A stretch of DNA of 64,000 bases, from assembly GCF_019455445.1 (NCBI RefSeq), contig NZ_JAHWUS010000001.1, forward strand, positions 186,001 through 250,000. Direction: 5' to 3'. The notes below the pieces were generated by a model. The model saw nothing but the letters and a program-made list of their open reading frames with translations. It was not told the origin of the DNA and did not search any database. A program made the translations under genes and the position numbers. Below, in pieces: positions 46,964 through 55,622 of this stretch (the first letter of the stretch is position 1; every line of letters begins with the position of its first letter). The DNA comes from Pseudaquidulcibacter saccharophilus. Lineage in GTDB: Bacteria > Pseudomonadota > Alphaproteobacteria > Caulobacterales > Aquidulcibacteraceae.

Positions 46964-47213
46964 TAATTAATTATATCGATGCAATTTGTCAAATTAAAAA
47001 CCACGAAAAAAATAAAAATATAATGATGATTACAATTTCTTGCCAAACCTAGTTATATAAGACAGTCATAATTTTTGTTCATCAAGCCAAATAAAACCCT
47101 TACAAATTCGGACTAAGACCAAAATCGAATTAAAAAATTTCATATTCCTACATTTTTGATATTTACAAATCCTAACTCTTGGCTCATTAAGGCGATAGCT
47201 AGGGAATATAACA

Positions 47214-47996
47214 ATGGTTGAACTAACTTTACCTGCAAATTCACGCGTCAAACAGGGTAAACACTGGCCCGCTCCTGAAGGTTCTAAAGATATCCGCACC
47301 TTCCGCATCTATCGCTTCGATCCAGACAGCGGTGAAAACCCACGTTGGGACACTTTTGAAGTTCCAAAAGATGCATGTGGCCCAATGGTTTTGGACGCAC
47401 TTATCTGGATTAAAGATAATGTCGATTCCACACTTACTTTCCGCCGCTCTTGCCGCGAGGGGGTTTGTGGTTCTTGTGCAATGAATATCGATGGAAATAA
47501 CACTCTTGCCTGCACCAAAGGGCATGAAGAGTGCAAAGGTTCTACGGTTTCAATTTCTCCACTTCCGCATATGGACGTTGTAAAGGATTTGATCCCTGAT
47601 TTAACCAATTTCTATTCACAATACGCAATTGTTGAACCGCATTTGCAACACGTTACTGTTGCACCAGAAAAAGAATGGCTACAAAGCCCGCAAGATCGTG
47701 CGAAACTTGACGGTCTTTATGAATGTATTCTTTGTGCGTGTTGTTCAACTTCTTGCCCATCATATTGGTGGAATGGCGATCGTTATCTCGGCCCTGCTGC
47801 TCTATTGGCGGCATATCGTTGGGTTATTGATTCGCGCGATGAAGAAACCGGCAAACGTCTTGATAATCTTGAAGATCCGTTCCGCCTATACCGTTGCCAC
47901 ACTATTATGAACTGTGCGCAGGTTTGCCCTAAAGGTCTTAACCCTGCCAAGGCAATTGCTGAATTGAAAAAGATTATGGTTGAACGCCAAACCTAA
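47214..47996 (+). CDS. sdhB: Succinate dehydrogenase iron-sulfur subunit
   Basis: 260 residues. The 2Fe-2S cluster ligands are [12 protein letters not shown], then a ferredoxin-like domain with [18 protein letters not shown] (4Fe-4S and the quinone-site Trp) and [15 protein letters not shown] (3Fe-4S). It passes electrons from the flavoprotein to ubiquinone in complex II. Genes for the other subunits are not adjacent. Downstream is a strong terminator. Upstream of it are AT-rich sequences only. Confidence 0.97.
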   Translation: MVELTLPANSRVKQGKHWPAPEGSKDIRTFRIYRFDPDSGENPRWDTFEVPKDACGPMVLDALIWIKDNVDSTLTFRRSCREGVCGSCAMNIDGNNTLACTKGHEECKGSTVSISPLPHMDVVKDLIPDLTNFYSQYAIVEPHLQHVTVAPEKEWLQSPQDRAKLDGLYECILCACCSTSCPSYWWNGDRYLGPAALLAAYRWVIDSRDEETGKRLDNLEDPFRLYRCHTIMNCAQVCPKGLNPAKAIAELKKIMVERQT

Positions 47997-48019
47997 TTAA
48001 TGGCAAAAATCAAAAAACA

Positions 48020-48045
48020 AAGCCCCGATTTTCGGGGCTTTTTTG
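48020..48045 (+). terminator. Terminator after sdhB
   Basis: AGCCCCGA-ttt-TCGGGGCT followed by TTTTTTG. It also faces the end of the convergent gene at 48046. Confidence 0.93.
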
Positions 48046-48579
48046 TTATTTAACATCCATCACTGTGGTTGATTGGGGGCCAAAGGTTCTATCCGTTGGC
48101 TTAATTGGCATTTCAGTTCCAGTTGGGGAAACCCGATTCCGGTAATCATTGGTTCCAAGTTCATCGCCGCAATATGTTGCATAAACTTTTCTGGCATTAC
48201 CATCTGCATCGCGACGAATAGTTTCAATCATTTGACAAGTTGCCTGACCACCGCCGGCAGAAAGCCCAAAAATATCATTATTGACCATAATCGGTTGACC
48301 GGCGGCAACTGGTGCCTCACCACATGCGGCAGATGCCTGACCATTAGTTATTATGCAAAGATTTGGCTCGGTATAAAGTGTTTTTGCGGGGTCAAAATTG
48401 CGAACATTTTCATCCGCACCAATACGGGCATTGGTAGGGTTTTCAACAAGATCCGCAGGCAATGCACCATCTTCCGCATTTTCGGATTTTTTAATATCAG
48501 CAGTAATCGAGGCATTGTGCGCGGCAATGACATTACCATTATCAACCGGTTCTTGCATCATCAATAATAACGCCAACAT
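48046..48579 (-). CDS. Hypothetical, possibly exported protein
   Basis: 177 residues behind GAGGGAA. A short hydrophobic start (MLALLLMMQEP) may be an incomplete signal peptide. Later parts include two Cys pairs (NLCIITNGQASAACGEAP; ATCQMIETIRRDADGNARKV ending ATYCGDELG), suggesting disulfides and an extracytoplasmic location. I do not recognise a family. It is followed upstream by the LuxR gene on the same strand, 52 bases away. Confidence 0.65.
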   Translation of the reverse strand: MLALLLMMQEPVDNGNVIAAHNASITADIKKSENAEDGALPADLVENPTNARIGADENVRNFDPAKTLYTEPNLCIITNGQASAACGEAPVAAGQPIMVNNDIFGLSAGGGQATCQMIETIRRDADGNARKVYATYCGDELGTNDYRNRVSPTGTEMPIKPTDRTFGPQSTTVMDVK

Positions 48580-48631
48580 AATTTAATTCCCTCAACGAAT
48601 TTTCGCCTATATTATGCGGCAATAATATTAC

Positions 48632-49510
48632 TCAAATACTAATTCCTTTTATTTTGGGTTCTGCCATATCTTTTGCTAAATGGCTGGCGATTATTGGGTT
48701 ATAATCATTGGCGCTTTTAAAACACGGCTTGCCCGCACTCTTGGTTTCAATCAAATAAATAACATCGTCATCTTTTTTGGGTCTTATGATATTATTTGCC
48801 AATGCCTTGGCGACGGTTTGAATACGATTAATTGCCCCAAGCTTATTCTGGCAATTAGTGATATGAAACTGCACGGTTCGCGGTGATATTCCCATCAAAA
48901 CCCCAATTTCCCAATTGGTCTTGCCATCAATTACCCAACGCAAACATTCAACCTCCCTCCCACTTAGCTGCACAGTACGACGGGTTTTAAAAAGCGATTT
49001 TGCAAGAAATTGTTTAATTCGTTGATATGCCATAACGGCAACCAATAGTAATGCCTCATCATCATCAATTGTTAAATCAAGAAAATTTACTGATCCATAA
49101 TTCAAAATCGCCAGGCACCCTTCTGGCCCATATACTGGAAGGCTAAGACCGTCTTTAATACCGTTTTCACGCATTTTGATAATAAATTCACGCTCTTTAA
49201 CGCCGCGTGCCGCCGCAAAAACCTTGCGCCAACTAATTAACTCAGGCCTAAATATCGCAATATTGCGACATGGGTCTGATAATGCACTTTGCTCATTGGC
49301 ATAATATTCCAAAATATCGGCCGGATAATTTCCAAACCCCAACAAATTATTTGCATTATTCATTGGGTTTTTTGGCCCTGGAATCGCTTGAAAATATTGC
49401 GCGCCAATCATTGCGCCCAAACGTGCCAAGGCTTCGGATAATTCAAAATGGGTGCCAGCTTTTCTTAGCTGTTGAATTGCTTCGCTTGCCGCCATTTGCA
49501 CTCTTGTCAT
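48632..49510 (-). CDS. LuxR-family regulator with autoinducer-type domain (LuxR solo)
   Basis: 292 residues from the ATG at 49510 behind GGAG; the TTG 12 bases upstream is weaker. The N-terminal domain has NYPADILEYYANEQSALSDP followed by ISWRKVF, in the style of autoinducer-binding domains. The C-terminal HTH is LSGREVECLRWVIDGKTNWE then IGVLMGISPRTVQFHITNC, as in quorum-sensing LuxR proteins. No luxI synthase is in the window, so it is a solo in this stretch. It could sense an acyl-homoserine lactone made elsewhere or another small molecule. Confidence 0.85.
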   Translation of the reverse strand: MTRVQMAASEAIQQLRKAGTHFELSEALARLGAMIGAQYFQAIPGPKNPMNNANNLLGFGNYPADILEYYANEQSALSDPCRNIAIFRPELISWRKVFAAARGVKEREFIIKMRENGIKDGLSLPVYGPEGCLAILNYGSVNFLDLTIDDDEALLLVAVMAYQRIKQFLAKSLFKTRRTVQLSGREVECLRWVIDGKTNWEIGVLMGISPRTVQFHITNCQNKLGAINRIQTVAKALANNIIRPKKDDDVIYLIETKSAGKPCFKSANDYNPIIASHLAKDMAEPKIKGISI

Positions 49511-49577
49511 TTTGCGCTCCAAATTAAATGTTCTTGTTTTGTTCTTTTTATAGCATAATAATTGCTTAGTCGAATAG

Positions 49578-49689
49578 AATTTATTGCGACTTGTTAAAAG
49601 TACGTCCGTTTATGGCATATGCAAATGCCCCACCTATATAGGCGGGGCATTAACTTTCGGGAGGAAACTTTTAGGTGTCGCAATAAATT
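49578..49689. repeat. 112-bp near-palindrome upstream of luxR
   Basis: The outer arms are AATTTATTGCGAC and GTCGCAATAAATT, perfect 13-bp inverted repeats. Inside, TAAAAGT...TCC and GGA...ACTTTTA pair imperfectly, and the centre is a 26-bp palindrome ATGCCCCACCTAT/ATAGGCGGGGCAT with one mismatch pair. The whole could fold as one long hairpin. No U-run follows the core, so it is not a standard terminator. It could be a MITE-like insertion, a LuxR operator region, or a structured RNA. Confidence 0.6.
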
Positions 49690-49730
49690 ATTATTATATT
49701 ATAGCGACATTAAATTTGATTGGCGGCTAA

Positions 49731-49868
49731 TTAATAGCCCGCCATTCTTGCTGCCATAAGACCGATTGGTCCAAACAATGCGGCAACAATAAGCGCACCT
49801 GCGATCAATGACTGAATATGAGGGACAGGTGCAGTATCAACATCATAATTTCTAAATAAGTTTGACAT
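49731..49868 (-). CDS. 45-residue membrane protein
   Basis: Starts MSNLFRNYDVDTAPVPHIQS, then one membrane helix (about residues 20-40, ending LMAARMAGY). AAAGGG precedes the ATG at 49868. No family recognised. It lies between the LuxR gene and the TetR gene on the same strand, with inverted repeats in its long upstream region. Short hydrophobic proteins of this kind are often real and missed by gene callers. Confidence 0.6.
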   Translation of the reverse strand: MSNLFRNYDVDTAPVPHIQSLIAGALIVAALFGPIGLMAARMAGY

Positions 49869-50078
49869 ATCTATGCCCTTTCTTTTTGTTTTGAAATCAC
49901 GCCTATTTTTCTATTAAAACGTAATTCCATTTTTGGGGCGCAAAGTATCCATCTGGATTATCTCTTTATTACCCCAAGATTTGGTTAGTTGTTTAAGCCA
50001 CCTAACCTATTGTTTATGCCGGAATTAAAGTCGCCGGCGTTTCGGCTGTGCATATAGTCACCCATTTAGCACAAGTCA

Positions 50079-50110
50079 ATGAACACTTTGTTAATTATTC
50101 ACTGTTCATT
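50079..50110. promoter_or_regulatory. Inverted repeat upstream of the 45-residue protein
   Basis: AATGAAC...GTTCATT, 7-bp arms 18 bases apart, about 210 bases upstream of the small gene. It resembles the repeats before tetR (50820-50874). The rest of 49869-50201 shows no reading frame or clear promoter. Confidence 0.4.
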
Positions 50111-50201
50111 GGCAAGGCAGTCATGCGTTTACGCATAGTATTGCGCGAACACTTATGCAATTATGAATGAAGTTTTAATGAAATAGATAAAATTTTATGG
50201 T

Positions 50202-50783
50202 TTACTCAAGACCACGAAATATAAGGTGCAGAACTTCATCAAGCTCAAGCGCCAATTCTTCCATATCTTTTTCCACCTCAAGATCAGGATTGGTGAAATA
50301 TAATGTTGCATGAAGCATAGCCTGCATGGTTTTTTCACGATTGTGCGGCTCGGAAAATTCACCGTTTTTAATGCCTTCATCATAAATTTTAAGAAGGTAT
50401 TCAAGCTTGCGTTTGCGGCGCTCTTTTACAAAAAGCGGCTTTTCCTTACTTAGGGCAAGGATAAAATCACGCGAACGGTCGGTTGGGTTATTAATATCAA
50501 ACGCTTCCTTTAATCTAAGGAAGAAAATCTTTTCAAATTTTTGCTTTGCGCTTATGTTTTGGTCAATAATATTTGCGACCTTGTGATATTCATCACGCTC
50601 ATGGTTTATGGCAATATGTTCTGCAATATCAACTTTTGAAGGAAAATAACGATAGAGATTGCCGGTGGACATATTCAAATCGCGCGCAATTTCGGCCATT
50701 GTGGTTTTTTGATAGCCATAGTGCATAAAACGTTTACGAGCAGCGTCAATAATTAGCTGACTTGTTTCTTGCATTTGTTCCAT
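50202..50783 (-). CDS. TetR-family regulator
   Basis: 193 residues. N-terminal HTH: IIDAARKRFMHYGYQKTTMA, then EIARDLNMSTGNLYRYFPSK, which is textbook TetR. The C-terminal ligand domain (about 60-193) is helical with no recognisable effector motif. It is divergent from gpsA; two inverted repeats in the 118-bp gap suggest it represses itself. A third related repeat lies upstream of the 45-residue membrane protein gene, which may be a target. Confidence 0.92.
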   Translation of the reverse strand: MEQMQETSQLIIDAARKRFMHYGYQKTTMAEIARDLNMSTGNLYRYFPSKVDIAEHIAINHERDEYHKVANIIDQNISAKQKFEKIFFLRLKEAFDINNPTDRSRDFILALSKEKPLFVKERRKRKLEYLLKIYDEGIKNGEFSEPHNREKTMQAMLHATLYFTNPDLEVEKDMEELALELDEVLHLIFRGLE

Positions 50784-50819
50784 GAAACGCGCTAATCCTT
50801 TTAGAAGAGACTTATTAGA

Positions 50820-50874
50820 AATGTATCATAGTGAAATATACATTAAAAAATGAATGGTCAATAAATGATTCATT
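50820..50874. promoter_or_regulatory. Candidate TetR operators between tetR and gpsA
   Basis: AATGTAT-N11-ATACATT (50820-50844) and AATGAAT-N12-ATTCATT (50849-50874) are tandem 7-bp inverted repeats with near-equal spacing, in the divergent promoter region. Confidence 0.6.
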
Positions 50875-50901
50875 TATTAGACTAAAGATGCGGGGGTAGC
50901 G

Positions 50902-51891
50902 ATGACAAAAATTGGTGTTTTGGGTGCTGGTGCATGGGGAAGTGCTTTGGCACAGGTATGTGCAGCGGCAAATGATGTGGTTTTATGGGCTTTTGAAAAA
51001 GAAGTTGTTGACGAGATCAATCAAAATCACACTAATGAAAACTTTTTGCCAAACACAAAACTCGATGCAAAAATTCATGCCACATCGGATTTGGCACAAA
51101 TGGGTGATTGTGACATGTTACTTGCGGTTATTCCCGCACAATTTATGCGCCGCTCTTTTGCCAATCTTGCCCCACATATAAAGGCTGGCACACCAATTAT
51201 CCTTTGTTCCAAGGGTATTGAACGCGGAACACATTCTTTGATGACCGATGTTTTAAAAGAAACAATACCCCAAGCTGTTCCGTGTGTTTTATCGGGCCCT
51301 AGCTTTGCCAAAGACGTGGCGGTTGGTAAGCCAACCGCAGTAACCCTTGCATGTGAAAACCGTGAGTTGGGCGAAAAGATACAGGCGGCAATTTCAATCC
51401 CAACCTTCCGCCCATATCTTGCGGATGATTTAATTGGCGCAGAAATTGGCGGCGCGGTTAAAAACGTTCTTGCGATTGCGTGCGGCGTTGCCGAAGGGCG
51501 CAAACTTGGTGAAAGTGCGCGCTCGGCACTTATTACACGCGGCTTTGCCGAATTGGCGCGCCTTGGCGTGATTATGGGTGCAAAAACCGAAACCCTTATG
51601 GGATTATGCGGACTTGGTGATTTGGTTCTGACTTGTTCGTCAACAACTTCGCGTAATTTTTCTTTAGGCAAAGCATTGGGCGAAGGACAAAGCCTTGAAG
51701 ACGCTTTAAAGGGTAAATTATCGGTTGCTGAAGGTGCCGCCACCGCACCCGCCCTTTTGGAATTATCACTTAAACATGGTGTTGAGATGCCAATTTCAAC
51801 CGCCGTTGCACAAATTTTATCGGGTGAAAAATCGGTTGAAACCGCAATCATTGAGCTTTTGAATCGCCCATTAAAACAGGAGAAAAATTAA
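50902..51891 (+). CDS. gpsA: Glycerol-3-phosphate dehydrogenase [NAD(P)+]
   Basis: 329 residues. NAD-binding [15 protein letters not shown] at the start, then [19 protein letters not shown] and [19 protein letters not shown], the catalytic Lys in [19 protein letters not shown], and [19 protein letters not shown]. It makes sn-glycerol-3-phosphate for phospholipids. The start of the next gene overlaps its stop (TAATG). Confidence 0.97.
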   Translation: MTKIGVLGAGAWGSALAQVCAAANDVVLWAFEKEVVDEINQNHTNENFLPNTKLDAKIHATSDLAQMGDCDMLLAVIPAQFMRRSFANLAPHIKAGTPIILCSKGIERGTHSLMTDVLKETIPQAVPCVLSGPSFAKDVAVGKPTAVTLACENRELGEKIQAAISIPTFRPYLADDLIGAEIGGAVKNVLAIACGVAEGRKLGESARSALITRGFAELARLGVIMGAKTETLMGLCGLGDLVLTCSSTTSRNFSLGKALGEGQSLEDALKGKLSVAEGAATAPALLELSLKHGVEMPISTAVAQILSGEKSVETAIIELLNRPLKQEKN

Positions 51892-52181
51892 TGCCAATCT
51901 ATCATCTTACGGCAATTGATATTGAAAATGGTTTTGCATTGCGCGCAGATACCCGCCCAACCCATCTTGAATACCTAAAAGATTTGGGTGATGATTTATT
52001 GATGGCAGGTCCAATTTTAAATAATGAACAAAAAGCAGTCGGCACAATTGCAATAATCACCGCAGAAAATGAAATTATTGCAAAACAAATTTTTGATAAA
52101 GATCCATATGCAAAGGCAGGTTTATTTGCATCTACTGAAATAAAAAATATAAATCCATTATTTGGTAAATGGTGTGGATAA
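51891..52181 (+). CDS. YciI-family protein
   Basis: 96 residues. Starts PIYHLTAIDIENGFALRADT and has the YciI core HLEYLKDLGDDLLMAGPILN with the conserved His-Asp pair and Gly, then DPYAKAGLF. Ferredoxin-like fold of unclear enzymatic role. It is coupled to gpsA by a TAATG overlap, a common arrangement in this class. Confidence 0.9.
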   Translation: MPIYHLTAIDIENGFALRADTRPTHLEYLKDLGDDLLMAGPILNNEQKAVGTIAIITAENEIIAKQIFDKDPYAKAGLFASTEIKNINPLFGKWCG

Positions 52182-52279
52182 GTATTTAATTAAACACTAT
52201 TTTTAATCTTCATTAACCAAAGCGCGGCATAGAGCAAGTTTTTAAATTAACCAAATTTGCATTCTTTGAGACGCTTTAT

Positions 52280-53557
52280 ATGAACCTAAATCTCGCAAAC
52301 ACAAAAATAAGTAAAAAACTACCGCTTGTGATCACTTCATTGGCGATGATGTCATCAATTATTTCAGGCGGTGCAGGTTTCGTGGTTTCATTATTGGAAC
52401 GTAGCAGCGCCGCCGGCAATGAAATTGGCAATCAAGCGATTGCCGCAATTATCACAACCCTTATTGCCGGGGCAATTGCAACATTTTTCGGGTTAAAATT
52501 TTCAAAAACCATTACCACACCCATTGATACACTTAATGAAAGCATGCGCAGGCTTGCGGATGGTGATGCAAATTCAAAAATTCCAAACCAAGAGCGCGGC
52601 GATGAAATTGGCACAATGGCTCAAGCGGTTGAGGTTTTTCGCAAAAATGCCATTGAGCGTGCCCGAATGGAAAAACTATCGCAAGAAGATGCAATGTTAC
52701 AAATTCGTCGTGGCGAAGCAATAAAGACCGCCACCGCAAATTTTGAACGTACTGCCGGCGATATGTTAAAAGCCGTTGCCGCCGCCGCCAGCGAGCTTAA
52801 CGCCACCGCAAATGCCATGACCAACGCAGCAGAACGTACTAACCAAATGGCGTCATCAGTTGCCGCGGCCGCAGAAGAATCAAGCGTAAACGCCAATGTT
52901 GCCTCATCATCTGCACAAGAGCTAACGGGGGCAATTGCACAAATTGAACATGCATCAAACGAATCGAATACTGTTGCCACCGAAGCGGTTGAAACCGCCA
53001 ATGAGGCACAAGCAGCCGTTGGCGAACTTGTGAATGCGGCACAAAGTATTTCAGAAGTTGTTGATCTTATTCGCGGCATTGCCGAACAAACCAACCTTCT
53101 TGCCCTTAATGCGACCATAGAGGCGGCACGTGCCGGTGCGGCGGGTGCGGGTTTTGCCGTTGTTGCACAAGAGGTTAAAAACCTTGCGGGTCAAACTGCA
53201 ATTGCAACCGATGAAATCGGTAGCCATATTAATTCAATCCAGAGCGTTGTTTCATCGGCAAGTGATGCAATGATTAGAATTACCGATGTTATATCAAAAA
53301 TTTCGACATTATCGGGAACGATTGGCCATTCGGTGCAAGAACAATCAGTTGTTACCGATGAAATCGCGCGCTCAATTACCGAGGTGGCAAGTGCGGCGCA
53401 ATCAGTAACCACCGATGTTATCAAGGTAACAGAAACCGCATCTGAAACCGGTGTTGCCGCCGCCCAAGTGCTTTCCGCTAGTGAAGAACTGACAATTCAG
53501 GCCACCCGCCTTGAACAAGAAACCAATAAATTCCTTGCGGCTGTACGCGCGGCATAA
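52280..53557 (+). CDS. Methyl-accepting chemotaxis protein without a sensor domain
   Basis: 425 residues. Two membrane helices (about 14-38 and 50-71) are separated by only ~12 residues, so there is no periplasmic ligand domain. A HAMP domain (about 72-124) follows, then the signalling domain with the conserved tip [20 protein letters not shown]. It probably senses a membrane or cytoplasmic state, or works by pairing with other receptors. Two TTAACCA words occur in the 98 bases upstream. No che genes are near. Confidence 0.9.
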   Translation: MNLNLANTKISKKLPLVITSLAMMSSIISGGAGFVVSLLERSSAAGNEIGNQAIAAIITTLIAGAIATFFGLKFSKTITTPIDTLNESMRRLADGDANSKIPNQERGDEIGTMAQAVEVFRKNAIERARMEKLSQEDAMLQIRRGEAIKTATANFERTAGDMLKAVAAAASELNATANAMTNAAERTNQMASSVAAAAEESSVNANVASSSAQELTGAIAQIEHASNESNTVATEAVETANEAQAAVGELVNAAQSISEVVDLIRGIAEQTNLLALNATIEAARAGAAGAGFAVVAQEVKNLAGQTAIATDEIGSHINSIQSVVSSASDAMIRITDVISKISTLSGTIGHSVQEQSVVTDEIARSITEVASAAQSVTTDVIKVTETASETGVAAAQVLSASEELTIQATRLEQETNKFLAAVRAA

Positions 53558-53591
53558 TTTATACCTCACGGCTAATTCGGGGCATTTAACT

Positions 53592-53609
53592 CCTTCCCTT
53601 GAGGGAAGG
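53592..53609. repeat. Small perfect hairpin after the chemoreceptor gene
   Basis: CCTTCCCT-tg-AGGGAAGG, 35 bases after the mcp stop, without a following T-run. It resembles extragenic palindromes more than a terminator. Confidence 0.6.
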
Positions 53610-53720
53610 TGGATTTTGACCAAGGGTCTAAAGACGGAAAGGCGTTTGCCACGCAGACGCACACTTGCGCGCTCGCGCTCCCCGTATTCGTTTGAACCAA
53701 TTTTTATTTTAAATATTCGC

Positions 53721-53758
53721 AAAATAAAATCGGAAACCACGTTTTTCGATTTTATTTT
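53721..53758. repeat. Nested inverted repeat
   Basis: AAAATAAAATCG pairs with CGATTTTATTTT. GGAAACC just inside the left arm pairs with GGTTTCC at 53764-53770, so two alternative stems are possible. Same hairpin-dense gap as the elements at 53592 and 53771. Confidence 0.55.
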
Positions 53759-53770
53759 TCCTTTGGTTTC

Positions 53771-53807
53771 CACTTTGCTAAGTGAGCGAAGCGAGGGCGG
53801 CAAAGTG
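53771..53807. repeat. Extragenic hairpin with GAGCGAAGCGAGG loop
   Basis: CACTTTGC...GCAAAGTG around TAAGTGAGCGAAGCGAGGGC. The loop shares its GCGAAGCGAGG core with the hairpin at 11550 and its general design with 18519. Confidence 0.6.
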
Positions 53808-53816
53808 ATGCTAAAG

Positions 53817-53979
53817 TGGTGGAACCATCTTTCCCGTAGAATGTTGAACTTCCCCATACGACCTGAAGATACAGGTGGGTGCCAGGTGAAAGGAACCACG
53901 ATTCCAGCCAGCGCCAGCTCCCGATGGATTAGTTAGGTCAGAAGGAATGTTTAATTCCACAAAGAGGACAGAACCACCA
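53817..53979 (-). ncRNA. ssrS: Candidate 6S RNA
   Basis: On the minus strand this 163-base segment can close with TGGTGG/CCACCA ends, a TCTTT/AAAGA helix, an open bubble, and then GACCT/AGGTC with an upper hairpin GGCGCTGG...CCTGGCACC. Near the 3' half it reads CACCTGGCACCCACCTG followed by a CAGGTCGTA element, which resembles alphaproteobacterial 6S RNA as I remember it. Size and overall stem-bubble-stem shape fit 6S, which binds RNA polymerase in stationary phase. No protein-coding signal overlaps it convincingly. The identity is tentative. Confidence 0.45.
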
Positions 53980-54029
53980 ATTACAAATTAGGTACTAAAG
54001 CCAATTTACGCAAGGGTGCAAAGCATATG

Positions 54030-54479
54030 TTAATTTATACTTGTATCTTTTTTTGGGTTGGCAAGAGGCGGAATTGGGGCGATATTTATCCCCTCCTCTA
54101 TTAATTCGCGCGCTTCCTGTGGCGTGGTTTCACCGTAGATTGGGCGTTCTGGTGCTATGCCGTCATTTATATCGCGTGCCTCGCGGGCAAATGTATCACC
54201 CACATAGTCAAAATTCTTTTCAATGGTTTCACGCATGTCTTCATAGATCTTACGCATCTCTGGCGGCACTATGTTACCACTGGTAACGGGAATATTTGCG
54301 CTTACTTTTGGCGGTGTCTTTGCAATTGATGGCGCCATTGGTGCTTTTTCAATATTCTTGCTCTCACAAAATGGGCACGCCAAAAGACCGCGTTCCTTTT
54401 GGGCATCATAATCACCGCCTGACGGGAACCACGCTTCAAAAATATGATCATTATCGCATTTAAGGCTATATTTAATCAT
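54030..54479 (-). CDS. DUF1178 family protein
   Basis: 149 residues from ATG 54479. Zinc-ribbon start MIKYSLKCDNDHIFEAWFPS with a second pair LACPFCESKNIEKAPMAPSI, then REARDINDGIAPERPIYGET and a TPQEARELIEEG motif, all typical of DUF1178. Function unknown. The gene overlaps the nitrilase end by 8 bases and follows the conserved grxC-nit-DUF1178 order of alphaproteobacteria. Confidence 0.92.
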   Translation of the reverse strand: MIKYSLKCDNDHIFEAWFPSGGDYDAQKERGLLACPFCESKNIEKAPMAPSIAKTPPKVSANIPVTSGNIVPPEMRKIYEDMRETIEKNFDYVGDTFAREARDINDGIAPERPIYGETTPQEARELIEEGINIAPIPPLANPKKDTSIN

Positions 54480-55293
54480 AAATATCAAAACTCTTGTTTA
54501 AACCCCATGCCGGGATTTTTTTGCGCGCCGCACTTACCTCATCAAGATTGATTTCGGCAAGAGCAAAACCTGTGCTTTTTCCATCTAATTCGGCAATAAT
54601 CTCACCCCATGGGTTAATAATCATTGAATGGCCATAGGTTTTACGACCATCGGCATGCAAACCGGCTTGTGCCGGGGCAATAACATAAGCGCCATTTTCA
54701 ATTGCCCGCGCACGCAAAAGCACTTCCCAATGCGCTTTTCCAGTAGGGACAGTGAATGATGCCGGCATCGTTAAAATCTCGGCACCCTTTTGGCAAAGCA
54801 TGCGGTAAAGATGGGCAAAGCGCATATCATAACAAATAGAAAGCCCAAACTTACCAATTTCTGTGTTGGCAAGAACCGCAGTTGTACCGGCCTCATAGGC
54901 ATCACTTTCGCGCGCCTCCTGCCCCATTCCAAGATTAACATCAAACAAATGTATCTTGTCATAATGGGCAATCAATTTACCGTCTGGCGCAAAAAACAAG
55001 CTACGGTTTACCGCCTTTTTGCCAATTTGTTGAAATAGCGCCGAGCCAATCAAAAGATATATGTTTAATTCCCGTGCCAATTCAGAATATTGGCTAAAGC
55101 CATCTTCTAGTTTTGGGCAGATTTGTTTAAACTTTTCACGGTCACGCTCTAATAAATTGCTTCCTTCTGGGGTTGCAACGAAATATGCCCCTCTTCCCGC
55201 CGCTGCGCGCACCAATCTTTCCAATTCAGACCAAGCTTGCGCGGGGTCATTTGATGTATTGGTTTGAATGATTGCGGCGGTAAATTTGCTCAT
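54472..55293 (-). CDS. Nitrilase-family carbon-nitrogen hydrolase
   Basis: 273 residues with the Glu-Lys-Cys triad: Glu in VATPEGSNLLER, Lys in HYDKIHLFDV, Cys in GLSICYDMRFAHLYR. The family branch (Nit1/YafV-like) is often deaminated-glutathione amidase, which repairs a side product of glutathione use. Being next to glutaredoxin supports that role, but only as inference. Confidence 0.92.
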   Translation of the reverse strand: MSKFTAAIIQTNTSNDPAQAWSELERLVRAAAGRGAYFVATPEGSNLLERDREKFKQICPKLEDGFSQYSELARELNIYLLIGSALFQQIGKKAVNRSLFFAPDGKLIAHYDKIHLFDVNLGMGQEARESDAYEAGTTAVLANTEIGKFGLSICYDMRFAHLYRMLCQKGAEILTMPASFTVPTGKAHWEVLLRARAIENGAYVIAPAQAGLHADGRKTYGHSMIINPWGEIIAELDGKSTGFALAEINLDEVSAARKKIPAWGLNKSFDIYD

Positions 55294-55294
55294 C

Positions 55295-55549
55295 TTATGC
55301 CGCCAATAATTCGTCTAGCTTGCCTGCACGCTCTAGTGCATAAATATCATCGCAACCGCCAACATGTTTTTCACCAATGAAAATTTGTGGGTATGTAGTG
55401 CGACCTGATTTTTGCATCATTTCTTGGCGCAATGTGGGGTCAAACGCTGCCACGATTTCATTTACGTCCGCCTTTTTTTCTTCGAGTAGCATCATAGCAC
55501 GAACGCAATATGGGCAACCGGGTTTGGTATAGATTGTAACTTTTGGCAT
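55295..55549 (-). CDS. grxC: Glutaredoxin 3
   Basis: 84 residues. Active site GCPYC in YTKPGCPYCVRAM, cis-Pro motif TTYPQIFIGEKHVGGCDDI. It reduces disulfides with glutathione. It precedes the nitrilase gene by one base and ends in the usual LDELLAA. Confidence 0.96.
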   Translation of the reverse strand: MPKVTIYTKPGCPYCVRAMMLLEEKKADVNEIVAAFDPTLRQEMMQKSGRTTYPQIFIGEKHVGGCDDIYALERAGKLDELLAA

Positions 55550-55622
55550 TTAATACTCCTGTGTATAATAGATAAATGTATTTTTTGGGTTTTAAAGCCC
55601 CCAATTTCGATATAAATGCACT

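Noticed and set aside
49625-49650. 26-bp palindrome as a simple terminator
   Set aside because: No T-run on either strand after the stem, and it is the centre of a longer inverted repeat.
52621-53118. 165-codon Ala/Ser-rich frame antisense to the chemoreceptor
   Set aside because: Typical shadow of the Ala-rich MCP coiled coil, with no ribosome site.
53402-53899. 165-codon frame on the minus strand over the mcp end and hairpin region
   Set aside because: It is made mostly of hairpin repeats and overlaps the mcp 3' end and the candidate structured RNA; its composition does not look like a protein.
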